Below, one piece after another: positions 1 through 7,366 of a stretch of DNA of 64,000 nucleotides. Both the position numbers and the translations under genes were made by a program. Below the pieces are notes generated by a model that was not told where the DNA came from, searched no databases, and saw only the letters and a program-made list of their open reading frames with translations. Source of the stretch: Mycolicibacterium flavescens (GTDB taxonomy: Bacteria; Actinomycetota; Actinomycetes; Mycobacteriales; Mycobacteriaceae); contig LR134353.1 in NCBI GenBank assembly GCA_900637135.1, positions 1,054,001 through 1,118,000 of the forward strand, written 5' to 3'. The first letter of the stretch is position 1. Every line of letters begins with the position of its first letter.

Positions 1-1133
1 TTCGTGGCCAGTGTCACGATGCCGCGCTGGGGGAGCCGGGTCAGGGCCCGAACCGCCCACGCCGTCAGCGGGAACGGAATCGCGTTGGCCGCGGTGAGGA
101 AGAGGTTTCCGGCCTCGCGCTGTCCGCTCGCCTTGGACTTGCCCAGTCGTGCGTGCACGGTTTGCAACTGCTGGATCGGGTCGTCCTTCTCGACGGGGAG
201 GTAGGGCAGCATCACCGATACCCGGTTGTCGGGTTCGCCCGCCGCATCGGCGGACCGCACCGACACCGGCACCAGGGTGCGCAGCGCCGTGCGCCGGGGG
301 TTCTCGCCGCGGCGCAGCAGGATGGTGCGGAAGCTGTCGGTGATCGCCGCCAGCGCAACATCGTTGACCGTGACGTCGAACCGCTCACAGATGTGCTGCA
401 CCTCCGGCAGCGACACCTCGACAGAGGCGTAGCGGCGCATGTCGGTCACCGGACCGGTCAGCGACGACGGGGAGGCCGGCCGCAGCAGCCCGCCCGCGAT
501 CTCGACGGCCCCGTGGAGTGCCTGGGTCGCGGTGGTGGTCACGTCGCGAGACGTCCGCCACGCAGATGCCATCCAGTCGACCGGATTGAGCGAAAGAGCG
601 GGAAGGCGCCAGGGTTTCGGCCTCGGTTGGGCGCCGCTGAGCGCCGTTGCGAACGTCTCGGTGCCCTGTCCGTCACACAGATGGGCGAGCAGATGCGTGG
701 CCGCGACCCCGTCGGCGATGCAGTGGTGGATCTTCATCAGCATCGCCCACCGGTTGTGGGCCAGGCCGTCGACGACCCAGCACTCCCACAGAGGCCGCTC
801 GCGGTCCAGGCGCCGCTCCATCACTTCGGCGGCCCAGCGGAACAGCGCGGCATCGTCGCCGGGGCGGGGCAGCGCCGCCCGACGGATGTGATGGGAGACG
901 TCGACCCCCGCGTCCTCCACCCACTCCGGTGCGCCGAGGTCGAGTGGATGGGTGCGCAGGATCTGCCGGAAGCGCGGGACGGCCATCACGCGTTCGGTGA
1001 GATCGGCGACCAGGGAATCGAATTCAGGCATCGGCCCGGCGAGCACGGCGATCGCCCCGATCGCAAGGCTCACGTGAGGGTCGGAGTCTTCGGCGTGTAG
1101 GAATCCCGCGTCCAGTGTGGTGAGCTGCTCCAT
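1..1133 (-). CDS. Wax ester synthase/diacylglycerol acyltransferase (WS/DGAT), 3' end cut by window edge
   Basis: Makes triacylglycerol or wax esters by acyl transfer from acyl-CoA, a storage-lipid step at the membrane. Reading from an ATG at 1133, the translation begins MEQLTTLDAGFLH, typical for the family. It holds the catalytic HHxxxDG motif as HHCIADG near residues 136-142, a PLW motif near 114-116 and an NDVxLA motif further on. About 377 of the usual 450-480 residues are in the window, and the C-terminus lies beyond base 1. A DosR-like palindrome sits 32-53 bases upstream, which fits the hypoxia-induced tgs1 type. Which tgs paralogue this is cannot be decided here. Confidence 0.93.
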   Translation of the reverse strand, partial: MEQLTTLDAGFLHAEDSDPHVSLAIGAIAVLAGPMPEFDSLVADLTERVMAVPRFRQILRTHPLDLGAPEWVEDAGVDVSHHIRRAALPRPGDDAALFRWAAEVMERRLDRERPLWECWVVDGLAHNRWAMLMKIHHCIADGVAATHLLAHLCDGQGTETFATALSGAQPRPKPWRLPALSLNPVDWMASAWRTSRDVTTTATQALHGAVEIAGGLLRPASPSSLTGPVTDMRRYASVEVSLPEVQHICERFDVTVNDVALAAITDSFRTILLRRGENPRRTALRTLVPVSVRSADAAGEPDNRVSVMLPYLPVEKDDPIQQLQTVHARLGKSKASGQREAGNLFLTAANAIPFPLTAWAVRALTRLPQRGIVTLAT

Positions 1134-1164
1134 ACCCTTACTGTCGGCGACCGGCGGATGTGGC

Positions 1165-1186
1165 AGTAGGGCCTTAGGTCCCTACT
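1165..1186 (-). promoter_or_regulatory. DosR-type palindrome upstream of the WS/DGAT gene
   Basis: An almost perfect inverted repeat with outer arms AGTAGGG and CCCTACT and a core reading GGGACCTAAGGCCC on the minus strand. This resembles the DosR/DevR box (GGGACTTTNGTCCC). It lies 32-53 bases before the acyltransferase start and just past the ferredoxin stop. Binding is inferred. Confidence 0.65.
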
Positions 1187-1196
1187 TCGCCCGTGA

Positions 1197-1535
1197 TCAG
1201 CGCGGCGGCATGCCCGCCACGAGGGGTGCGTCGGCGCCGACCGGGCCGAGCTTGGCAGCACCGCCCGGAGAACCCAGGGGCGCGTCGCGGCCCGGCAGGA
1301 CCCCGGTGAAGAACGCGGCGTTGTCGGCGAGGTGGCCGTGCTCGTCGTCGGGCAGATCCGTTTCGAAGTAGATCGCACCCTCTTCGCACGCCAGCCTGCA
1401 CGCGCCGCAGTCCACACACTCGTCGGGATTGATGTAGAGCGACCTTGCGCCTTCGTAGATGCAATCGACCGGGCATTCGGGGACACAGGACTTGTGCATC
1501 ACGTCCACACACGCACTGCTGATCACATAGGTCAT
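1197..1535 (-). CDS. fdxA: 7Fe (3Fe-4S/4Fe-4S) ferredoxin, FdxA type
   Basis: A small electron carrier of 112 residues beginning MTYVISSACVD. Cysteines at 9, 17, 21, 25, 40, 43, 46 and 50 form the two cluster-binding sets of FdxA ferredoxins (CxxxxxxxC, CPVDC, CVDCGAC). The usual C-P after the last cysteine is C-E here. The start is fixed by homology to FdxA and by a TACACT box exactly six bases upstream, which suggests a leaderless mRNA. An in-frame extension to 1601 would run through the DosR boxes and is unlikely. In M. tuberculosis fdxA belongs to the DosR regulon, and matching boxes are present here. The redox partner is not evident. Confidence 0.93.
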   Translation of the reverse strand: MTYVISSACVDVMHKSCVPECPVDCIYEGARSLYINPDECVDCGACRLACEEGAIYFETDLPDDEHGHLADNAAFFTGVLPGRDAPLGSPGGAAKLGPVGADAPLVAGMPPR

Positions 1536-1541
1536 GGCCGC

Positions 1542-1547
1542 AGTGTA
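1542..1547 (-). promoter_or_regulatory. -10 box TACACT of fdxA (leaderless)
   Basis: TANNNT hexamer six bases before the ATG at 1535, so transcription would start at or next to the start codon. Confidence 0.55.
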
Positions 1548-1571
1548 GGAACGGTCGGCCGCGCTCGTCGT

Positions 1572-1608
1572 GGGTCCAAGGCCTGCGGAATCGAGGACCA
1601 AAGTCCCT
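1572..1608 (-). promoter_or_regulatory. Paired DosR-type boxes upstream of fdxA
   Basis: The distal box (1595-1607) reads GGGACTTTGGTCC on the minus strand and is close to the DosR consensus. A second, weaker box (1572-1583) reads GGCCTTGGACCC. They lie about 60-73 and 37-48 bases before the inferred transcription start. Paired boxes are usual in DosR targets. The region is shared with the divergent TMEM175 gene. Confidence 0.7.
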
Positions 1609-1666
1609 GCCGCCGTACACGCGGTATCGCTCCGCCGGTCCGTCGCGGGAGTGATACTGAACCATT

Positions 1667-2323
1667 GTGGCGGCTGAACGGGCCGAGGCTGCTCGGCCCT
1701 CCGGATACCGGACGACCCGGATGGAAGCGTTCAGCGATGGTGTGTTCGCCATCGCGATCACACTGCTGGTGCTCGAGATCGGTGTGCCCGACGACTCGGC
1801 GGCTGACCTGCTGGGCGCCGTGGTCCGCCAATGGCCGTCGTATCTGACTTACCTGGTGAGCTTCTCGACGATCGGCGCGGTGTGGCTCGAACACACGGTG
1901 ATCACCGAGTTCCTGAATCGGGCCACCGCCGCGCTCATCCGACTGAACCTGCTGCTACTGATGCTCGTTTCATTCCTCCCGTTCCCGACTCGGCTGTTGG
2001 GCGACTACATGGGCGAAAGCGATGCCCAACGGGTGGCGGTGACTGTCTACGGCATCAACCTGCTCCTGGTGTCGGCAGTGGTATCGCTGATGTGGCGTTA
2101 TGCGGTGTGGCAGCGCTTGATTCGGACCGAAGTGGCCGACGCGGACGTCAGGCTCATCACCAAGAGGCTCACCCCGGGGCTGGCCGGATATGCCGTGTTC
2201 ATCGGGGTCGGGCTGTTCTTTCCGATCGTTGCCGTATTCGGCTACCTGGTGATCGCGGTGTATTTCATCGTTCCCATCGCTGCGCTGCGGGGAGCCAGAC
2301 GCGCAAGCCGATTGGAGGAGTGA
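1667..2323 (+). CDS. TMEM175-family (DUF1211) potassium-channel-like membrane protein
   Basis: An integral membrane protein of about 218 residues with several hydrophobic spans. The family signature FSDGVFAIAITLLV sits in the first span near residue 22. Bacterial TMEM175 proteins form potassium-permeable channels with this FSDG motif lining the pore. The GTG at 1667 has a near-consensus box TACTGA six bases upstream. An internal ATG at 1721, directly before the signature, is the alternative start. It is divergent from fdxA and shares the region with the DosR boxes, so co-regulation is possible but untested. Confidence 0.85.
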   Translation: MAAERAEAARPSGYRTTRMEAFSDGVFAIAITLLVLEIGVPDDSAADLLGAVVRQWPSYLTYLVSFSTIGAVWLEHTVITEFLNRATAALIRLNLLLLMLVSFLPFPTRLLGDYMGESDAQRVAVTVYGINLLLVSAVVSLMWRYAVWQRLIRTEVADADVRLITKRLTPGLAGYAVFIGVGLFFPIVAVFGYLVIAVYFIVPIAALRGARRASRLEE

Positions 2324-2334
2324 AAACGACAGCG

Positions 2335-4746
2335 ATGACGGATCCCATGACCCGTGCGCACGGCCTGTTGCGCCAGATGACGGTCGACGAGAAGGCGATG
2401 CAGCTGTCCTCGGTGTTCCCGCTGGCGCTCTTCACCCCGGAGGGGATCAACCGCAGCCGGCTCGACGCGTTGCTCGGAAACGGCATCGGGCATGTCTGTG
2501 CTCTGGGTTTGATCGGACACAAGGCACCCGAAGTTCTCGCGAAGGCGACCAACGCGATTCAGCGTTACCTGGTTACCGAGACGAGGCTGAAGATTCCCGC
2601 GATATTCCACAACGAGGCGATGAGCGGTGTCGTGGCGCCCGGCTTCACCGCATTCCCGACTCCGATCGCGATGGCCGCGACGTGGGACACCGAGGCGGTG
2701 GAGGAGATGACGGGTCTCATTCGCCGCCAACTGCGGTCGGTCGGCCTGCGCCATGCGCTGGGGCCGGTGATGGACATCGCTCGCGATGCCCGTTGGGGCA
2801 GGATCAGCGAGACGTTCGGCGAGGACGCCTATCTCGTCAGTGCGATGAGTGTTGCCTACACACGAGGTCTGCAGTCGCACGACCTGGTGCGTGGCGTGGC
2901 CGCGACCGGTAAACACTTCATCGGCTATGCGGTCACCGAGGGCGGGCAGAACATGGCGGCGACCGCGATCGGGGCCCGCGAACTCTACGACGTCTACGCC
3001 CGGCCGTTCGAGGCCGCCATCCGGTTGGCGGGGCTGGCCAGCGTGATGCCCAGCTACAGCGAGTTCGACGGTGTGCCGGTCTCCGCCTCGCACGCGGTGT
3101 TGACGGCCCTGCTCCGCGACAAGCTGGGTTTCACCGGGACAACGATTTCCGACTATGTCGCGGTCGGCTTCCTACAGACGCGGCAACGGGTGGCCGAAAC
3201 CGCCGAGGACGCCGGTGTTCTCGCGCTCATGGCGGGGATGGACGTCGAGACTCCGGAAGTCTTCGGCTACGGCGAGGTGTTGGCGAATGCCGTGCGCAAC
3301 GGCAGGGTCGCTGAGTCGGTGCTCGACCGGTCCGTGCTGCGGGTGCTGCGCGACAAGTTCGCGCTCGGACTCTTCGACGATCCGTACGTCGCCGAGGACC
3401 CGATCGTCATCGACACCGTCGCGCGTGAGGGCGCCGATCTTTCGGCCGGGCTGGCCGGGCGGGCCGTGACGCTCCTCAAAAACGACGGCGACCTGCTGCC
3501 GTTGAGCCGAGACCTGGGGCGGGTCGCGGTCATCGGCCCCCACGCCGATGATGTGGCTGCGGGGTTCTCGACCTACACGTTCGCCGACGCGGTCAAGATG
3601 TTCGAGGTCCGTGCCACCGGTGGCGAGATCGCCATGGCGGGTATGGAACTCGGCGGCGAGGTTCCACATGAAGCGCTCATGGCGATCGCGAGTGAACTCG
3701 GGCCGGTGTTCGCGACCGACCGGCGCGCCTATATCGAGTCCAACTACTCGGCCGTTTCGCTCGCGGACGCCGTCCGAGAGTTGTTGCCGCATGCGGAGGT
3801 GCTCGCCGTCGCCGGCACGGGTGTGACCCCGACCGAACCGGTTGACATCGGGGCCGCCATCGCCGCGGCCGGGGATGCCGACGCCGTCATCCTGGCGGTC
3901 GGCGGACGATCGTCGTGGTCCGGTCAGCGCACCGAGGGGGAGGGGTCGGACACCGCCGACATCGCACTGCCCGCGCAGCAGGTGGCGTTGATCGAGGCGG
4001 TCAGCACGCTGGGCAAGCCGACCGTCACCGTGCTGTCGATGGGCAGGCCGTATGCACTCGACGGCCTCATCGACGAACTGCCCGCGGTGCTGACCGCGTA
4101 TTACGCCGGCCCGTATCAGGCGACCGCGATCGCCGACGCGATCTTCGGAATCACGAATCCCGCTGGGAAGCTTCCGTTCACGATGCCGCGACATGTCGGC
4201 CAGGTGCCCATTCATCACGCCCAGAAGACCGGCAGCGGTTACCGACGCACCGACGCCGACCCCCACAGCGGCTATCTCGACATGGCGGCCACGCCGCTGT
4301 TCGGATTCGGTCATGGCCTGAGCTACACCACGTTCGCCTACGGTCCGCTGGAGCTCGCGAGCGACACCGTCGATGCGGGCGGCGCGGTGACCGCGGCCGT
4401 CGCCATCACCAACTCCGGGCAGCGACGCGGGTCCGATGTCGTGCAGCTGTACGCCGCCGACACCGCGACCGGTGTCACGTTGCCCGCCCAACAGCTCGTC
4501 GGTTTCACCCGTGTCGACCTCGAGCCGGGTGCGTCGAAGTCGGTAACGTTCACGTTGCCGTTGAGTGTTCTTGCCTATACCGGGGTTTCGGGCGAACTCG
4601 TCGTGGAGCCGGGTCCGGTGGAGTTGAGCGTGGGCACGAGCTCGACGGATATCCGAGCCCGTGCCACAGTCACCGTCACCGGTGGCACGCGCACCTTCCG
4701 CGGCGACGAGCGGGCGTTCTTCTCGTCCGTGGCGGTCGGCGCCTGA
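2335..4746 (+). CDS. Glycoside hydrolase family 3 (beta-glucosidase/xylosidase-like), cytosolic
   Basis: Hydrolyses beta-linked glycosides. The roughly 803 residues show the GH3 layout. An N-terminal barrel contains GPVMDIARDARWGR and KHFIGY. The nucleophile Asp lies in TISDYVAVGF. A second alpha/beta domain contains AVTLLKNDG and GKLPFTMP, and a C-terminal FnIII-like domain follows GFGHGLSYTTF. No signal peptide is visible, so the enzyme is probably intracellular. The ATG at 2335 is preferred. It lies 16 bases after GGAGG, which is rather far, and the ATG at 2347 is a fair alternative. The frame runs open much further upstream, but that stretch overlaps the TMEM175 gene. The substrate cannot be read from sequence. 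Confidence 0.9.
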   Translation: MTDPMTRAHGLLRQMTVDEKAMQLSSVFPLALFTPEGINRSRLDALLGNGIGHVCALGLIGHKAPEVLAKATNAIQRYLVTETRLKIPAIFHNEAMSGVVAPGFTAFPTPIAMAATWDTEAVEEMTGLIRRQLRSVGLRHALGPVMDIARDARWGRISETFGEDAYLVSAMSVAYTRGLQSHDLVRGVAATGKHFIGYAVTEGGQNMAATAIGARELYDVYARPFEAAIRLAGLASVMPSYSEFDGVPVSASHAVLTALLRDKLGFTGTTISDYVAVGFLQTRQRVAETAEDAGVLALMAGMDVETPEVFGYGEVLANAVRNGRVAESVLDRSVLRVLRDKFALGLFDDPYVAEDPIVIDTVAREGADLSAGLAGRAVTLLKNDGDLLPLSRDLGRVAVIGPHADDVAAGFSTYTFADAVKMFEVRATGGEIAMAGMELGGEVPHEALMAIASELGPVFATDRRAYIESNYSAVSLADAVRELLPHAEVLAVAGTGVTPTEPVDIGAAIAAAGDADAVILAVGGRSSWSGQRTEGEGSDTADIALPAQQVALIEAVSTLGKPTVTVLSMGRPYALDGLIDELPAVLTAYYAGPYQATAIADAIFGITNPAGKLPFTMPRHVGQVPIHHAQKTGSGYRRTDADPHSGYLDMAATPLFGFGHGLSYTTFAYGPLELASDTVDAGGAVTAAVAITNSGQRRGSDVVQLYAADTATGVTLPAQQLVGFTRVDLEPGASKSVTFTLPLSVLAYTGVSGELVVEPGPVELSVGTSSTDIRARATVTVTGGTRTFRGDERAFFSSVAVGA

Positions 4747-4747
4747 T

Positions 4748-5200
4748 TCAACGCCTGGCCCGGGTGTGCAGCGGCGCGTCGTAAACGGAGGCCAGCCGGC
4801 CCAGCGTCAACGCACCCAGCAGCAGGCCGAAGTCGCGCAACGCGACGTCGTAGAACCCGGGGTAGGTGACCAGGTTGACGATGATGCCCGCGAGCCAGAG
4901 GGCGACGACGTACGCGGCGTATCGCGGTTTGACCGCGACCGCGATGCCGGCGACGATCTCGACCACGCCGACGATCAACATCGTCTGGTGCGCGGTGAAC
5001 GGGCTGATGTCAACGATCCACGGCGCGAGGTAACCCTCCCAGTCGGTCAGTACGTTGGTGAACTTGTCGAGGCCCATCACGATCGGCAGCACCGAGAACC
5101 CGATCCGCAGGATCAGGTAGGCCGCGTAGACGGGATCGGTGCGGGCGCGCAGCAGCGGGCTCGCCGAGTGGTCGGTTGATGGCGCATTCGAGGTGGTCAT
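4748..5200 (-). CDS. DoxX-family membrane protein
   Basis: A 150-residue protein with about four hydrophobic segments of the DoxX/DoxD type, a family of small membrane proteins tied to redox or thiol metabolism in some bacteria. The start has an AAAGGA ribosome site eight bases upstream. Its stop nearly touches the convergent GH3 stop. The 92-base gap to the divergent HTH regulator is AT-rich. It contains TTGACA on the minus strand (5262-5267), but no well spaced -10 hexamer was found. The neighbouring regulator is its likely controller. Confidence 0.82.
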   Translation of the reverse strand: MTTSNAPSTDHSASPLLRARTDPVYAAYLILRIGFSVLPIVMGLDKFTNVLTDWEGYLAPWIVDISPFTAHQTMLIVGVVEIVAGIAVAVKPRYAAYVVALWLAGIIVNLVTYPGFYDVALRDFGLLLGALTLGRLASVYDAPLHTRARR

Positions 5201-5280
5201 GGTGCCGTTCCTTTCTATAAATAAATGTTATATCTTTTAGAGCACACCCTTTGCCACGGTTTGTCAAGAGTTTTTGGTGA

Positions 5281-5286
5281 TAGAAT
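5281..5286 (+). promoter_or_regulatory. -10 box TAGAAT of the HTH regulator (leaderless)
   Basis: TANNNT hexamer six bases before the GTG at 5293. It selects that GTG over the in-frame TTG at 5287. Confidence 0.5.
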
Positions 5287-5292
5287 TTGGGC

Positions 5293-5961
5293 GTGGTCTC
5301 ACAGTTCGCCGACCCCGCCTCTTTGGCGGCGCTGACCAGCCTGGACGATCCGATTCGCCGTCGGCTGTACGAGTTCGTCGTTGAGCGCGACGAGCCGGTC
5401 TCCAGGGAGGCGGCCGCCGCGGCGATCGGCATCGGCCGCACCCTGGCCGCCTATCACTTGGACAAGCTCGCCGACGGTGGGTTGCTGGCCGTCAGCTATC
5501 AGCGCCCCGCCGGCCGTGGCGGTCCCGGCGCCGGACGGCCGGCCAAGCTCTACGCGAGGACCGCCGACGAGATCGTGGTCAGCGTTCCACCGCGCGACTA
5601 TCTGCTGCTCGCTCGGCTGCTGGTCTCGTCGATCGAGCAGGATGCCGGAGGCGCGGTGCGCTCGGCCCTGGGCACGGCCGCCCGCGAAACCGGGCGCCAG
5701 GCCGCGGTCGACGCCGACGGTGATGTGGTGGTCGCGCTGCGCGACTGCGGTTATCTTCCCCAGTCGGATGCCGACGGCGGTATCACCCTGCGCAACTGCC
5801 CGTTTCACTCGGTGGCCAAGGACCACCTGGAGGTGGTCTGCGGGCTGAACCTCCAGCTCGTCGAGGGTGTGATCGATGGCAGCTCAGCACCCGACGCGCG
5901 CGCGGAGCTCAACCCTTCAGAAGGCCGGTGCTGCGTTCTGGTTCACGGCGCAACGGGTTGA
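5293..5961 (+). CDS. ArsR/SufR-like HTH regulator with C-terminal Cys cluster
   Basis: A transcription factor of about 222 residues. A winged-helix domain occupies roughly residues 15-90 (LDDPIRRRLYEFV, then AYHLDKLADGGLL). The C-terminal half has cysteines in CGYLP, NCPFH, VCGLN and GRCC. The C-x13-C pair with the CPFH motif matches a family related to the Fe-S sensor SufR, so metal or Fe-S sensing is plausible but not shown. It is divergent from doxX and probably regulates it. A leaderless GTG start is inferred from the upstream TAGAAT box. Confidence 0.82.
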   Translation: MVSQFADPASLAALTSLDDPIRRRLYEFVVERDEPVSREAAAAAIGIGRTLAAYHLDKLADGGLLAVSYQRPAGRGGPGAGRPAKLYARTADEIVVSVPPRDYLLLARLLVSSIEQDAGGAVRSALGTAARETGRQAAVDADGDVVVALRDCGYLPQSDADGGITLRNCPFHSVAKDHLEVVCGLNLQLVEGVIDGSSAPDARAELNPSEGRCCVLVHGATG

Positions 5962-5979
5962 CACCCTCCTGAGCGCAGA

Positions 5980-6711
5980 TCACCAACCGCGGCGGTGCGG
6001 GCGCGAACCGACCAGCTCACCCTTGTCGACGACATCGCGGCTGCGGTAGACGATGTAGGGCCGGAACAGGTAGCCGATGGGTGCGCTGAACACATGGACC
6101 AGCCGCGTGAACGGCCACAGGCAGAACAGCACCAGCGCGATGATCACGTGGATGTGGAACCACAGCGGCGCCTGGGCCATCAGGTCGCCGCGTGGTTGCA
6201 GAATCCAGATGGACCGGAACCAGGGCGACACCGTCTGCCGGTAGTCGTGTTCGGCGCCGACGGGCGTCGCACCGATCAGGGTGCACGCGAGGCCCGCCAC
6301 GATGGCCATCACCAGGACCAGGTACATCACCTTGTCGTTGGCGGTGGTCGCGAGGAAGACCGGGCCGGTGGTGCGGCGGCGGAACACCAGCAGCGCGATA
6401 CCCGTCAGCGTGGTGACGCCGGCGATCGCGCCGAGCACCATCGCCTGGAGGTGATAAGCGTGATCGCTGAGTCCGATTGCGTCGGTCCATGATTCGGGAA
6501 TCACCAGACCGATGATGTGTCCGACGATCACCACCAGGATGCCGAAGTGGAACATCGGGCTGCCGATGCGCAACAGCCGTGATTCGTACAGTTGCGACGA
6601 ACGGGTGGTCCAGCCGAACTTGTCGTAGCGGTACCGCCACCAGATCCCGACCGCGACGATCGCCAGCGTCACGTAGGGCACCACGTCCCAGAAGATCTCC
6701 CAGCCTGACAT
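5980..6711 (-). CDS. narI: Respiratory nitrate reductase gamma subunit (cytochrome b)
   Basis: Membrane anchor that takes electrons from menaquinol and passes them through two b haems to NarH. The 243 residues hold five hydrophobic spans. Histidines at 55, 65, 186/188 and 206 fall at the haem-ligand positions known from E. coli NarI. It is the last gene of the nar operon, one base after the narJ stop. No hairpin terminator was seen after it. Confidence 0.96.
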   Translation of the reverse strand: MSGWEIFWDVVPYVTLAIVAVGIWWRYRYDKFGWTTRSSQLYESRLLRIGSPMFHFGILVVIVGHIIGLVIPESWTDAIGLSDHAYHLQAMVLGAIAGVTTLTGIALLVFRRRTTGPVFLATTANDKVMYLVLVMAIVAGLACTLIGATPVGAEHDYRQTVSPWFRSIWILQPRGDLMAQAPLWFHIHVIIALVLFCLWPFTRLVHVFSAPIGYLFRPYIVYRSRDVVDKGELVGSRPHRRGW

Positions 6712-6712
6712 G

Positions 6713-7366
6713 TCAACCTCCTGGTGCGCGTCGTGGCGGCACGGTCAACGTAAACGGTTGTAAACCAACCGATTCGGCGGGCGGTCCGGCAGCGGCAAGT
6801 CGCTGAGCCCGTTGAATGTCCTGTTCGGTACGGACCGGAAGCGTTTCGCAGACGGCCGCCACGGCGTGTGCGTACGGCGATGCGGACTGCTGCAACGCAT
6901 CGCAAAGCAGGTCGATCGGGGCACGGTGCTCTATGAGCAGACGCCGTCCCGCACCGGGGTCCACGGTGGCGGCGAACTCGAGTACCACGGGCAGGTAGTC
7001 GGGAGCCTCGCGTTCGGGCGGGCTGACGCCCGCCTCCCGGTAGGTGCGAGCGAACGCCAGCATGTGGTTGCCGCGGTTGCGGGTGTCGCCCGCCGTCCAG
7101 TACGTCAGGTACATCGTGGTGCGCCTTCGCATGTCGAAGGTGTCCACATAGTCGACCTGCGCTTGCATCGGGTCCTTGGTGCGCAACGCCGCGATCGTGC
7201 TGGCGAGGAGGTCTGCGGTCGCGGCGGGAAGGTGCGTCAGCAGTTCCTCGACGGTGGCCAGCCGCTCGGCCTGCTGGTCGTCCGGATAGGTCAACAGCAA
7301 GGCGGCCGCCTGCCACACGAGGCGGTGCTCGAGGGTCGACTCCCGTCTGCTCCTGAGCAGTTTCAT
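6713..7366 (-). CDS. narJ: Nitrate reductase assembly chaperone
   Basis: Cytosolic chaperone for insertion of the molybdenum cofactor and maturation of NarG. The 217-residue protein has the family's helical pattern, for example VDYVDTFDMRRR and MYLTYWTAGDTRNRG. Its ATG overlaps the narH stop in ATGA, so translation is probably coupled. The C-terminal tail is Pro/Arg-rich, as often seen in actinobacterial NarJ. Confidence 0.95.
   Translation of the reverse strand: MKLLRSRRESTLEHRLVWQAAALLLTYPDDQQAERLATVEELLTHLPAATADLLASTIAALRTKDPMQAQVDYVDTFDMRRRTTMYLTYWTAGDTRNRGNHMLAFARTYREAGVSPPEREAPDYLPVVLEFAATVDPGAGRRLLIEHRAPIDLLCDALQQSASPYAHAVAAVCETLPVRTEQDIQRAQRLAAAGPPAESVGLQPFTLTVPPRRAPGG

Noticed and set aside
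5214..5267. Classical -35/-10 promoter for doxX (TTGACA with TATAAC)
   Set aside because: The TTGACA is present, but the distance to TATAAC is about 29 bases and no TANNNT lies at 16-19 bases. The promoter is left unassigned.
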